NCBI RefSeq assembly: GCF_030867145.1 | Contig: NC_134439.1 | Location: 6,919,379-6,983,378, forward strand | Direction: 5' to 3' | Length of the DNA: 64,000 nt | From: Opisthocomus hoazin | Taxonomy: Eukaryota > Chordata > Aves > Opisthocomiformes > Opisthocomidae | In this document: piece by piece, positions 36,400 to 47,866 of the stretch | Numbering within the stretch: position 1 is the stretch's first letter | Layout of the letters: each line of letters begins with the position of its first letter | The notes under the pieces: model-generated | Told to the model about the DNA's origin: nothing | Database searches by the model: none | What the model saw: only the letters and a program-made list of their open reading frames with translations | Made by a program: the position numbers and the translations under genes

Positions 36400-37750
36400 C
36401 TTCCTCATGTCCTCTCCGTGGTCACGCAGTTAAAACCACAGGGTGCCCCATGGTGTTTAGCCTCTGTATTCTCTCTCCTGAGCAGAGAAACACTTGCCCC
36501 TAATAGCTGAGATGCAGGCCCATACAGGTGGGGAGTAGGACATATTCTCTTTGATTTGCCGCACCTCCCGGGCCAGTTTCCCCACAGCTGAGACAAGGGA
36601 GAAAGAGAGACTTTCCTCATATTGCCGGAGTCTGACAGCCACCTCATCCACTGTTGGTGCCTTCTTACCTTTCCAGTTTACAACTGCCAGTGAGTTGGCA
36701 TATGAGGATTGTGCGCTCCGCACAAACTTCCTCCACATGGATTGTGTGCACTGGACTTCATCTGGGTCTGTGGGCAACTGCTCATCGTCTGGTTCATAGC
36801 AAACCAGCTCCCGCACAGCTAATTCCCTCAAGTACTAAATACCCCTCTCCATATTGGTCCACTCGCCAGGCTAGCATACAAAATCCTCACTGAAGGGGTA
36901 CCTCTCCCTCATGCCTGACAGAAGTCTCCTCCAGAGGCTCAGGACTTGTTCCTTTTTCCCAATGGCCTTGTCAATGCCCCCATCCCTGGCCAGAGATCCC
37001 AGCTGCTTGGCTTTCTTGCCCTCTAATTCCAAGCTGCTGGCCCCGTTATCCCAGCACCGCAGCAGCCAGGTGACAATGTGTTCGCTTGGGTGGCAGCTGA
37101 AATCTTTCCACATGTCTCGCAGCTCGCGCAGGGACAGGGACCGGGTGATGAGCTGTGTCTCTTGTCTCCCGCGATGACCCTGGCTCATCGTCATCCTTCC
37201 CGGAGCGATCTGCTCTCTTTGCGTCTTTCTTTAGTTTTACAGGGGCTACTGCAACCGGCACAGGTTGGTTATTGGGCTCAGCCACGATGCCTGCTGCTGG
37301 AACTGGGTTGGAGTAGCTGCTGTGCCCGCTGGGGAAACCGAGGCAGACCCTGCAGGTGTGGCAGTGGCAGTCGTGGTGCCAGTCAGGGGGGCTGTGACTG
37401 CCTGCTGGGCTGGAGGGTCTGCAGGGCCGGCTGGGGGGGCAGCGCCAGTCGCAGTGCCTGCCGCTTCATTTCCCCTCCTTTCCCCTTTAAGGCACTGAAT
37501 CAGGTTGAACAGGGCTCGGTAGGCATGGGCCAGACCCCAGCACGTTGCAGTGATCTGTGTCTCTCTGGAGTTCCCAGGGTGGCAGCACACTTTTTGCAGA
37601 TATTTTACTAGTTTGTCTGGATCCTGCACTTGTTCAGGGGTGAGTTTCAAAAACACCGGTGGTGCCCACTGCCCTAGACATCTGCCCATGCTGTCCCACA
37701 CACCCAGCCACTCACAGCTACTCGTTTAACCCTAAACAAAACGTGCAACC
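36400..37750 (-). pseudogene. Proviral gag region (fossil)
   Basis: The region precedes the protease and follows the 5' leader. It carries gag-like sequence with a Pro/Ala/Thr-rich stretch near 37260-37450. No clear zinc knuckle was seen. Assignment rests mainly on position in the provirus. Confidence 0.68.
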
Positions 37751-38274
37751 CATTCAGGAGGCAGAACAATAGGAGCGAAGTGGCCTGAGCATGCCACGGG
37801 TACTCGAAATTCTCAAACACTGTTAGGACTAGCCTGAAGGAGGGAGGAGGGGTGAAAGAGTGGGGGAAGATATCCCCTCCGGCTTTCCCCACAGATTGGG
37901 TTCAATTATTAACAAATTCTAAGACATAGGATCTGAGGTACGGAAATGACCGCAGTGCTGCATGCAAATACAAGACTAATTTCATGCACAGTGATGTTAT
38001 CATGTCATAAGTCGATATCGTACAGTACAGCAAATTTATCATCCTGATCTTTTTCCCAGTGATGATGAACAGCACAGCAGTGAATACATACTGCAAATAA
38101 GGATTCAAAAACCACAGCCATCTGATCAAAGTCAGCAACATTTTTTACCAGTGACTGTTTAACTAACACAGTAAATGCGTATAAAAAAATTTAACAAAAT
38201 CTAAGAAAGCTGTTTTAACACACGCTGCTCAGCCCTGCCGTTATCCCCACCCCACGCTTGGGCACCAAATTTAA

Positions 38275-38719
38275 TGTTCTGGTTTGGCTGCAGCCGGCAA
38301 CAAAAGTGCCACACGGCCTCCCCTCACCCCACCGGGATGCAGAGGAGAATGGAAAGAAAAACAGGCAGCAACTGGTGGGTCGGGATAAGGGCAATTTAAC
38401 AGAACAGCACACAAAGGGAGCAGGAACAACGACGATACAGAAAAGAGGAATACACAAAACAAACCAGCAGAACAGAGCCCGCAGAACACAGCCGGTCTCT
38501 CCCGGACCGAACTGCCGCTATGCCCTCCCGAGCTGCGAGTGAGTTCTCTCCCCCAGCTCCCCCCCACCGGAACCCAGCATGACGGCACATGGTATGGAAT
38601 ACCCTGCTCTGTTTGGCCACGTTTGGTCAGCGCCACCCCCCCCCCCCCCCCCCCCCCCCCCCCGTGCCCCTTCCTGGAGTCTGGTGAAAATTAACCCTGT
38701 CCTGGCCAAACCAAGGTCA
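38275..38719 (-). repeat. 5' LTR of the ERVL-like provirus
   Basis: Partner of 32074-32509, of similar length and with the same ends. On the minus strand it is followed by TTTGGTGCCCAAGCGTGGGG, a candidate primer-binding region starting at TGG. The tRNA could not be assigned with confidence. Confidence 0.92.
38636..38663 (+). repeat. 28-base C homopolymer within the 5' LTR
   Basis: An uninterrupted run of 28 C lies where the partner LTR has a mixed C-rich tract (near 32435). It may be a true expansion or an assembly artefact. Confidence 0.85.
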
Positions 38720-39334
38720 CAAGGCAAATGGGATCCTGGGGTGCATTAAGAGGAGTGAGGCCAGCAGGTCGAGGGAGGTTCTCCTCCCCCTCTACTCTGC
38801 CCTAATGAGGCCCCATGTGGAGTACTGTGTCCATTTCCGGGCTCCCCAGTTCAAGAAAGATGAGGAATCACTGCAGAGAGTCCAGCGGAGGGCTACAAGA
38901 ATGATTAGGGTACTGGAGCATCTGTCCTACGAGGAAAGGCTGAGGGAGCTGGGCTTGTTCAGCCTCAAGAAGAGAAGGCTGAGAGAAGACCTAATAAATG
39001 CCTATAAATATCTTCAGGGTGGGTGTTAAAAGGAGGGGGTCAGACTCTTTTCAGTGGCACCCAGCGACAGGACAAGTGGCAATGGGCACAAACTGAAGCA
39101 TAGGAACTTAACTAGCTGAACATGAGGAAGAACTTCTTCACTCTGAGGTTGACAGAGCACTGGAACAGGTTGTCCAGGGAAGTTGTGGAGTCTCCTTCTC
39201 TGGAGTTATTCAAGACCCACCTGGACAAGTTCCTGTGCAGCCTGCTGTAGGTGACCCTGCTTCGGCAGGGGGGTTGGACTAGATGACCCACAGAGGTCCC
39301 TTCCAACCCCTACCATTCTGTGATTCTGTGATTC
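38720..39334 (+). mobile_element. CR1 LINE, right part (after the provirus)
   Basis: CR1 resumes with AAGGCAAATGGGATCCTGGG, directly continuing the ORF2 interrupted at 32073. It runs through the ORF2 C-terminus ([20 protein letters not shown]) to the 3' UTR block and two ATTCTGTG units at 39315-39330. Together with 30637-32073 it forms one CR1 copy of about 2.05 kb. Confidence 0.95.
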
Positions 39335-40414
39335 TTTTGTGGTTTAGCCTGGCTGGACACTTGGTGGCCACAAAAGCTCGTCTATCACTCCCCCTGCACA
39401 ACTGTACAGGGGAGAAAAAATACAATGAAAGGCTCATCGATCGAGATGAGGACGGGGAAAGCTCACTTAGCAGTTGCCATCACAGGCAAAACAGACTCAA
39501 CTTGGGAAAAATAATTTAATTTATCACCAATCAAATCAGACTAGGATAGTGAGAAATAAAACCAAATCTTAAAAACACCTTCCTATCACACCTCCCTTCT
39601 TCCCGGGCTTAATTTTACTCTGTTATTCTCTACCTCCTCCTCCCATGCAATCGGGGTTATCACATGTTGTCTCTGCCACTCGTTCCTCCCCACACTCTTT
39701 CCCTGCTCCAACATGGGGGTCCCACCCATGTGAGACAGTCCTCCACAAACTTCTCCAATGTGAGTTCTTCCCACACCCTGCAGCTCTTCATGAACTGCTC
39801 CAGTGTGGGTCCTTTCCATGGGGTGCAGTCCTTCAAGAACAGACTGCTCCAGTGTGTCTCACAAGTCCTGCCAGCAGACCTGCTCTGACATGGGCTCCTC
39901 TCTCCATGGGGCCACTGGTCCTGGCAGGAGCCTGCTCCAGCGTGGATTTCCCATGGAGTCACAGCCTCCTTTGGGTGCATCTACTTGCTCCTGCTCCATG
40001 GGCTGCAAGTGGATGTCTGCTGCACCATGGATCTCCATGGGCTGCATGGGGACCTCCTGCCTCACCATGGTCTTCACCACAAGCTGCAGGGGTATCTCTG
40101 CTCTGATGCCTGGAGCACCTCCTTCCCTTCCTTCATCGACCCTGGTGTCTGTAGAGTTGTTTCTCTCACATATTCTCACTCCTCTCTCCTGCTGCAAATG
40201 TTGTTGTGCAGGGTTTTTTCTTTCTTAAATATGTTATCACAGAGGCACTACCACCATCGCTGATTGGCTCAGCCTTGGCCAGTGGCGGGTCCATCTTGGA
40301 CCTGGCTGGCATTGGCTCTATCCAACACAAGGGAAGCTTGTAGAAGCTTCTCACAGAAGCCACTCCTGTGGGCCTCCCCTTGTAACCAAAATCTTGCCAT
40401 GCAAACCCAGTACA
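39335..40414 (-). mobile_element. Long solo LTR of an avian endogenous retrovirus (fossil)
   Basis: On the minus strand this begins TGTACTGGGTTTGCATGG and ends near GGCTAAACCACAAAA, about 1.08 kb. It contains repeated CATGGGCTGCA-type words and an AT-rich 3' part. A second member of the same family lies at 50421-51453. It abuts the CR1 terminal repeat on its left, and no internal region is present. The open frames inside it are LTR sequence, not genes. Confidence 0.82.
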
Positions 40415-41780
40415 CCCGAATTTTAGTATATTAGGTGATACAGTATTAGATACTATATCTATAGCGAAGATCAGTCATTATGTGAAATTAATGTAATGAA
40501 ATTAACACAGATTTCCTTTGTGGGATTGATCTACCTAATTTAGGGACAAGACTCAGTTGCATAGTCATCTAGGGTCATCTTTACCCTGAGAGATTACTCC
40601 AGCTTCATCTGAGAAAAGGTACAGTGATACCTGTCAGCCCTATGAAAACATTTTGAGACAGAGACATACAAAATACTAGAACACAACATTAATAATGCAA
40701 CTAAATCTTGCACTAGGTGGTAGTAAATTTATCTGTCATCATTGTAACTAGAAGTCTAAATTTTCATTCGGTCAGTGGAGATATGATCAATAATTAATGA
40801 AATTCAAAAAATGATTCGTCTGAAAAAATGTGGTAACTAATACAGTTGCTTGCAAGTACGAACTACATGTAATTTGAGATGCAGTAGATCATCCAGATGC
40901 ACTCCACAAGGCTACAGGCATCCTCTAGGTTGTGTATCAAATCTTTCAATTTCATATGGAAGGCCCAGGTATTATCAGGAATACCAAATAGTACCAGTCT
41001 GGGAAACTGCAGTGAGTCCAAGGTAGACGTCTACTTTTTGATGAGACAAATGACTCCATAGACTCCACTGATGGCACTGACCAGGCTTCAGCTGACTATA
41101 ACAGGCACTGAGACTACTACATGACTACCTCTACTGTAGATACCTAGATTGGGATTCAAGAAACTAGTGCAGCTTTGGATGATCTTGGGTAATTTATTGG
41201 CCTACAGCTGTCAAGTTAAGAAGATACGTGTCTTCTAAAGGTCTCGTATTATGTAGCAGCCTCACACAGATGTCTCTCATAAAATTGAGTGCCTTGGGCT
41301 CCAGGCATTTAATTTTAAGTATTTAACTACTCTACTAAAATTAAATGTGATGAATTCTTACTGTCTTAGTCTGAACTCCTGATTCTAGGTTGACTTTGTA
41401 GCTGTTGAAGAGAAATAATTATTTCCAGGACATATTCCATCTCATCCTTAAGTAGTTATATATTGTAGACAAGACAGAACAGATGAATCACATTTTGGTG
41501 GTGCTTCTCCCTATCTACTTGAGGGCAAAGTGAATCTCAATGATTTTCTGAGATTTAGATATCTACATTGTGGATGCCTAAAGTTAGATGAACTGAATCC
41601 AAAGTCAGGTGTCCTGAATATTCAGCATAATATTAAAATTACCCTCTTGGTGCATAATGCAAATTGCTCCAACATTTCCTTCCAACATCATTACTGATAA
41701 AAAATAATGATATAATATAATGTAATCATAATATAATAATACTGATAATATTTTTTTAACAATAGAAATTAAAAAATAAA
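40415..41780. other. Unassigned spacer upstream of an OR pseudogene
   Basis: No gene is seen. The last 80 bases (41697-41780) are almost pure AT. A splice acceptor for the OR locus could not be identified with confidence. Confidence 0.4.
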
Positions 41781-41791
41781 ATGCAAGCGCT

Positions 41792-42736
41792 CAAGAATTT
41801 GTCCTCCAGGGATTCTTCATTGTTCTCAAAGAGCTGCAAGTCCTACTTGTCATCACATTCATCACTGTATACGTATTGACACTAGCAGAGAATATGGTCA
41901 CTGTTACAATGATCTGTATTAGCTACTGGCTCCATACCCCTATATACTGCGTCTTCAGCAATCCCTCCTTTCTGGAGATGTGGTATATGACAGTTATTGT
42001 GCCTAAAATGCTTAGTGGCTTACTGACAGGATGCAAGATCAGCTCATTTGCAGGGTGCATGGCCCAGATCTACTTTTTCAATGCACTGGCCTGCACTGAG
42101 TGTCTGCTTCCAGCTGTCATGTCTTATGACTGCTTTCTGGCTATTTGCAGCCCCTTGCTCTGTCCAACCATCATGACCCACAAGCTATCTTAGTTGCTGG
42201 TTCTTGGATGGGAGGTTTTACCAGTTTCATACTCATTGATGAAGGTACTCTTCATTTCACGCTTGAATTTCTGTGACTCAATCACCAACCATTTCTTCTG
42301 TGATATATCATCCCTGCTCAACCTTGCCCACAAAGATACGTCAATGGTAGAGACAGTAGTTTTCATTCTGGCATTGATTATAGTTCTCATACCATTGCTT
42401 GTGGTGATGGCCTCTTACTTCTGCATAGCAGCTACTATAATGCGGATTCCCACAGCTCAGGGCAGGTGGAAATGTGTTTCAACCTGTGTTTCTCACATGG
42501 TAGTTGTTATATTTTACGCTACTGCTCTGTTTACCTATGCCCAGCCTAAGGCCATGGGTGTCTCTGATTCCAACAAGATGGTGTCAGTTCTATATGTAGT
42601 TGTAGTACCTTTCTGCAACACTGTCATTTACTCCCTGAGGAACCAAGATGTCAAAGAAGTACTAAGAAAAATAATAAATGGCAGAAATGTACTCAACAAG
42701 AGGAGTTCTGTGTCCTTAAGAGAAAGCACAACATAA
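41792..42736 (+). pseudogene. Olfactory receptor pseudogene, family 6-like
   Basis: The OR frame begins at QEFVLQGFF and follows all seven segments to SLRNQDVKEVLRKI. No in-frame ATG precedes it: a TAA lies at 41777, and the nearby ATG at 41781 is out of frame. Further lesions are a TAG at 42191-42193 in segment 4 and a pair of opposite frame shifts between about 42196 and 42235 that restore the frame at LMKVLFIS. One codon is missing at FCDSITNHFFCD. Two signature motifs are also lost: [10 protein letters not shown] reads MSYDCFLAIC, and NPxIY reads NTVIY. HTPIY replaces the usual HxPMY. It is non-functional as read, and probably an older pseudogene than the one at 15185. Confidence 0.92.
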
Positions 42737-44350
42737 ATCAAATATTGATGGCACTCACAGGTGCCTTCATAACAGGCTTTCAGGTTACCTTAGTATTGGA
42801 TGGCTAGCAGATAAAGATATTTTAGATAACCTACAGCATCTGAAATGGCAGAAAATATTACTGGTTAGCTAGCTGAATTGCTCCCCTGAGTATTATCTCC
42901 TGAGATAAAATGAGTTAGTGAGTGAAAATACTCCTATCACATAAATTCTCCTTATTTCCTCTACAAGACACACTGTTTTAGCTGTTTTACACAGTCATTG
43001 CCTGGAGCTGTTTATGTCTGTTCATTGCTTCTACCGGGATGCTAGGATGATTACACTCCTAATTCCTTCCCCAGTTATGAGATTACATGAAGTGGAATAA
43101 CTTGGAGCCACCCTCTTCTGTGCTAGAAGAGTGAGATTTATCTTTGCTATATTTATGCATCCAGAACTGAAATGTGTATAGCTAATACATGGGGATAGAC
43201 TGTCTCTGAAGTCACTGACAGCAAATGGGAACCTCCAGGGCTACAGATCTGAGAGTAATGCCAGACGGAGCATACTGTGGAAGTGTTAGTTTCTCTCCAT
43301 TGAATGCTGAAGGAAAATAAATCACAAACCAGCTTAAAACCTTTTTTTTAAGAAGACTAGTTTATTTTCACTTTAATCTTTTTTGTTGATAAATTCTGTT
43401 GTTTGATAAATTCTGCTTGTTTGAATTACTCTTTCCAATGAATAAAATGGTAATTTTTCCTCTGTGTCTCAAACTTCAATTAAGTTCACAAGATAAGTAG
43501 TTAATACCAAACAGTTGAGCAGAGTATGAAGCAGTTCCAACCAACTTGTCCTACAAAATGCATACTGTAAATTCAATACACATCTACATTTATTTTTCCA
43601 ACTTCTTAAAAAAACATGAGAATATAGTCAAATATTAAGAATGTAGATTTTTTTCTGAATTTTGAAAATCATACAATAGCATGAATATCTGTATATAGAA
43701 AATATTGGCAGACCCAATATCCTGGTCACTTGTACTCAGATAAAGTAACAACAAAAACAACAACAAAGGATGTGAGTCATCAGAATATTTTTAAATGGAG
43801 GAACAGTTCCTCACAGGCAGAGTTGTGCAAGTCTAAGTCACTCATGGGGGCTGTCTCTGGAGTGGCTGTGGGAGAAGAACATGCTCCTGTGAAATGATAC
43901 ATTTTATTCTAACAGAAGTATGTAAGGATGACTCTACATTATCAATAACCAAGTTGTGATTCCCAACTGTGACCCCAAGTCACTGCATGTATGTTTATTC
44001 ATATCTGGACAATCTTTTGGAATGGTCTAAACATTTCCACATCTAGGGATAATATATTTAAAAGCTATTTCCTTTTAGGCAATATGAATGAAAATGTGCT
44101 GGTTTGGTTACCACTATACTGGAATGAATTCCAGCCCTATTACAGGAGATTTGAGACCCTCAAACGTCCCTACATGCAATGTGTACTACTCATCTCATGC
44201 TATAACAAATAATATACTGGTTGGATGAAACACAATTCTGTAATTATTTCAGACAACTTGAGGTGGGTGAAAAGAAAAATAATACTAAGGAAGGACTTTT
44301 TCTGAGATTTTCAGGGCATCAGAGAGGTTTAAGAGGAGATCTAGACAAAG
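42737..44350. other. Unassigned intergenic sequence
   Basis: No gene recognised. A/T homopolymer-rich stretches are present around 43340-43700. Confidence 0.4.
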
Positions 44351-44806
44351 CATTTCCAAAGAAGGGCAATGAGATGGTAAAGGGGCTAGAACACACATCT
44401 TACGAGGGCCAACTGAGGCAACAGTAGTTGTTCAGTCTGGAGAAAAGGAGGCTGAGGGGAGACCTTATTGCTCTTTATAACTACCTGAAAGGAGGTTGCA
44501 GTGAGGTGGGTGTCGGTCTCTTCTCCCAAGTAACAGCCAATAGGACAAGGGGAGATGGCCTCAAGTTGCACCAGGGGAGGTTTAGGCTGGATATTAGGAA
44601 AAGTTTCTGTACTGAAAGTGTTGTCAAGCTTTGAAACAGGCTTCTCAGAGAAGTGGTTGAGACATCATCCCTGGAGGTATTTTAAAGACCTACAGAAGCG
44701 AAGCTTAGGGACATGGTTTAGTTGTGGAACTGACAGTGTTAGGTTAACGGTTGGACTCGATGATCTTGACAGTCTCGTCCAGCCTAAATGATTCTATGAC
44801 TCTATA
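44351..44806 (+). mobile_element. CR1 LINE, 3' end of a diverged subfamily
   Basis: The ORF2 C-terminus is recognisable ([21 protein letters not shown], written here in its conserved order without repair). It is followed by a 3' UTR with GGTTGGACTCGATGATCTT and terminal ATTCTATGACTCTATA. An in-frame TAG lies at 44425-44427 and a TGA at 44635. It is 5'-truncated. Confidence 0.9.
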
Positions 44807-44913
44807 CTTGTCCTGGACATTTCATTCCAAGGGGGATTAGTCTCAAGCAAAATGAATGCAAATGCCTCTTCACCCTTTGGCTTGTTTTTCAGGAATCAAT
44901 ACCTTTAGCAGTG

Positions 44914-45020
44914 CAGAATCATAGAATAATAGTTTGGAAAAGACCTCTAAGATGATCGAGTCCAACCACCCACCCAACATCACCATTCCTACTAATACCA
45001 CCATTCCTAGTAGTACCTAA
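44914..45020 (-). mobile_element. CR1 LINE, very short 3' end
   Basis: Read on the plus strand, CAGAATCATAGAAT, then GACCTCTAAGATGATCGAGT, then CCAACCACC is an inverted CR1 3' terminus. The inner end carries a local duplication, CCATTCCTACTAATA and CCATTCCTAGTAGTA. Confidence 0.82.
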
Positions 45021-47835
45021 TCAAGAGCAGAATGAATGACCTATGAAGATATTAATATCTCAATGCTGACACATAAGATCAGTGACTAAACTTTTATCTA
45101 GGCAGCTCAGCTAAGCTTCTGAAGTTAGGAAAATCTGTAGTCAGCGTTGGAATTAATCTCATCCAGCACTAAAAGTACCTAACAGCTATCTCCATTTCAG
45201 CTAGTTGTACAAAATTGTTTTGTAGTGGGTCCTTCCTTTCCAGAGCATAATTCAAGTGATTTGTATCTTAATGGTTTTCTTTTAGGATAAGATAAATCCC
45301 ACCCAATGCTTACTTCTCTCCACTGTTTTAGTTGAGAGAACTAGCTTGTGCAGGTACAAGCTGACAGATCCTTAAATGCGTAGTAACGAATATTTTCCTT
45401 GTCATACCTGCAGTGTCAGGAAAGACAAATCCTACCAATGGAGTGTGAAGCCCCAAATCCCTTTTTACCTGATGAGGGAGACAGATTATTTTTATACGCC
45501 TCATGTTGATTATAAAAGAAGCCTTTCAGAAGTATCTGTTTTATAAGCAGTTGTACAACTTGTTCAGCCATTTCATCAAGCTTTAGTCACAAAACTTTGA
45601 AAAAATAATTCATCAAAACCAGGAATGCTGCTTGCTTAATCTATTTTTGGCTACAGAAAGATTACTAGACTTTCTGTTTTCAGGGTTGAGGTTTTTTTTT
45701 TTTTAATCATAATGATAAACACTATTCCTAGGGTAGGGAAGAGAGAAGTAGCAATTTGTTTCTTTGATTGGTCCCTTTGGAAGAACAGACCACAAGCACA
45801 GATGAATTCTTCAGTATTAGAAGAAATACTAAACAGATGTCACAGCACAGTCTCTCTGAACTTCAAACAGTCCCTTCAACGTTGGTACAAGGACTCAAAT
45901 TTGTAAGTGAAATAGAAGAATTTACTAATGTAGCATTTCTTATAAGTATTAATAACACTTTCTTTGAGTCTGCTGAGAAGTATATTGGCTAATGAAGTTA
46001 GTAAAAAGAAACTACGACAGAAAAGACGGGGTTTGAGCTAAATCTTTTTCTTCTTGGTGAGAAGCCACACAGTAAATCTTGTTTCTCACAGAACATCTGT
46101 GAATTTTCGTGCAAAGAAAAAAGAGTGAAGCCGTATCTTTTAACTGAACATACTTTTTGACAGTTTCCCTTCCCTTCCCTCCCCTTCCCTTCCCCTCTGA
46201 AATATAATGAATCATTCAAACAGCTTTGAGAAAAAGGACCTGCATTACGAAAGACACTATTGCAGGCCTCTATAGTTAGGCATTCAAGAACTAAGTGTAT
46301 TTTTAATATTAATATGGTAGACTACAAAAAGAAAGAGTTTTGAAATATTTTTCAAGAAATTATTCATGGTATTAATTGTATGATTTTATTTCATTAACAA
46401 AAAATTTGTGCTTCAAAGCCTTTACAAATTAAACATCAAAGTTTGGGAAATCCCACCCTGGCTTTCCTATAGTTAATAGAGAAAAACACGAAAGAACCTC
46501 AAGGTTGTTTATCCAGATACATAACATGTCATCTGAATTTCACTTTGCCGATGTCTCTTTTTCCTCATTGATTAGACACCAGTGATGTGATTCAGCTGTC
46601 AGATTAAGGTTTCTTATTTTTTGTGTCTACACATAGAAGGGTGAGATAGGAGTTAAGATTCAATTGCCTAAGAGTAGGTGTCTAGTATCCCTTGAGATAT
46701 CCTACAGGATATCCTCCAAATATTGTTTCAGAAGGCCATGTTCCAACTGATGAGGCATATATTGGATAGCCTAGTCTATCTAAAATGACAGTAAATAGCT
46801 ATATTTAGACAACTGAATCAGTCTGTAAGTCGCTGAACTTCTACTGTTAGTGAACAAGATTATATTGGTATTCACAAGAAAGTCAGGATACCAATTTAAT
46901 GTAACAAATGGACTTGAACAATTTGTCGACTTTTGAGATGCCCAGAAATATCTTGCCCAGCCTCCAGCTGTCATTTCAGAAGGGTGGAGGTTCATATAGA
47001 TCCTGTGTTATGTTTATCTGAAATTAATTTATAATTCCAGGGCCACATGGTATCTCAACTGGTAGTAGGAAACCATTTATGGGCAAGTGAGTCAATCCTT
47101 CAACACATGATGCAATTGCCTGAAACAAGACTTAGCTCTTAGCTATCCCACCTGACCTCCAGCTGCTATTCCAGAAGTGCACAGGGCTACTGCAAATCTT
47201 GTGTCATGTCCTTCATACCCATTTGGAAAGCTCAGATATCCTGGAGTTTCTTAAGTGGTACTACATATCTATGTGTATCCAACTGAATCTTGCCCTTATC
47301 ATAGGAAAGAGGACTCCAACATTCATTAGTTATTCAGGCTTGAACCCTGCTTACACAAGAACTGGAATGTCTTACAGAAATGGGAACAAGCTGGCAAATT
47401 TATCAAAATTCTCTGAAAACGTGAGACAATGTAGGGATTTTTCAAATTTGGTTTTGGATTAGACCACATATTCTGGGCTCATGGGCTATAGGACAGAAAA
47501 GCTTTATCTATTGTGAATTATTTTCTAGCAACTCTGTTCACAAATTCACAAATAAATTTATCGTACAATTTAGAAAGTTTCTGGACATAATAACAGATAA
47601 TTCTGTCTAGGTCAAGGAGAAGTTAGACATTATGCCAGTGGGAGAATGCAGAATTATTGTTATTTTGTTCTAAATACCATGTCTTTGAATACTTTCATAA
47701 TTAGTAAAACTGGCATTTGCAGCAGTAGCAAGACTAATATTAATTTGACTGCAGTGTGAAAGAAATGTAAAACAACTGTAAAATGAGACAGAAAAAAAGG
47801 TATTCTAATGTATTATAATCTCTAATAACAAGAAT
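45021..47835. other. Unassigned spacer upstream of an intact OR gene
   Basis: About 2.8 kb without a supportable gene. A C/T tract of CCCTT units lies at 46168-46197. Motifs shared with other OR flanks lie at 46659-46700, 46966-47070 and 47110-47230. Non-coding 5' exons of the OR at 47867 may lie here. Confidence 0.4.
46966..47230. repeat. Diverged duplicated motif pair in an OR upstream region
   Basis: Two stretches, about 46966-47020 and 47156-47210, share the order CCTCCAGCTG, (A)TTCCAGAAG-like and TCCTGTGTTATGT or TCTTGTGTCATGT. A third relative lies at 18586-18640. The unit is not one I can name. Confidence 0.45.
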
Positions 47836-47851
47836 GTTTTTGTCTTTACAG
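47836..47851 (+). promoter_or_regulatory. Probable 3' splice site ahead of the OR coding exon
   Basis: TTTTTGTCTTTACAG ends in AG at 47850-47851, fifteen bases before the ATG at 47867. It is a good consensus acceptor in the usual OR position. Confidence 0.7.
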
Positions 47852-47866
47852 AGGTAGACAGGAGAC

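Larger units (their letters stand above)
32074..38719 (-). mobile_element. Endogenous retrovirus, ERVL-like, two LTRs, broken (fossil)
   Basis: A proviral fossil in minus orientation, about 6.6 kb, inserted into a CR1. The 5' LTR is at the right (38275-38719) and the 3' LTR at the left (32074-32509). Between them, in order on the minus strand, lie gag, protease, reverse transcriptase, RNase H and integrase regions. No envelope region is recognisable in the 0.5 kb between integrase and the 3' LTR. A TGGTGCCCAAGCG primer-site candidate follows the 5' LTR, and a purine-rich tract precedes the 3' LTR. Flanks show a short imperfect xAAGx duplication, consistent with a 5-bp target duplication. The coding region carries several breaks. 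Placement as ERVL (class III) rests on the form of the polymerase and the lack of an envelope. Confidence 0.9.

Noticed and set aside
37078-37611. 177-codon plus-strand frame
   Set aside because: It is antisense to the proviral gag region and is rich in low-complexity residues.
39645-40228. Several open frames of 100-150 codons on both strands
   Set aside because: They all fall inside a solo LTR with repeated CATGGGCTGCA words. The matching LTR at 50421-51453 gives similar frames, so they are repeat sequence.
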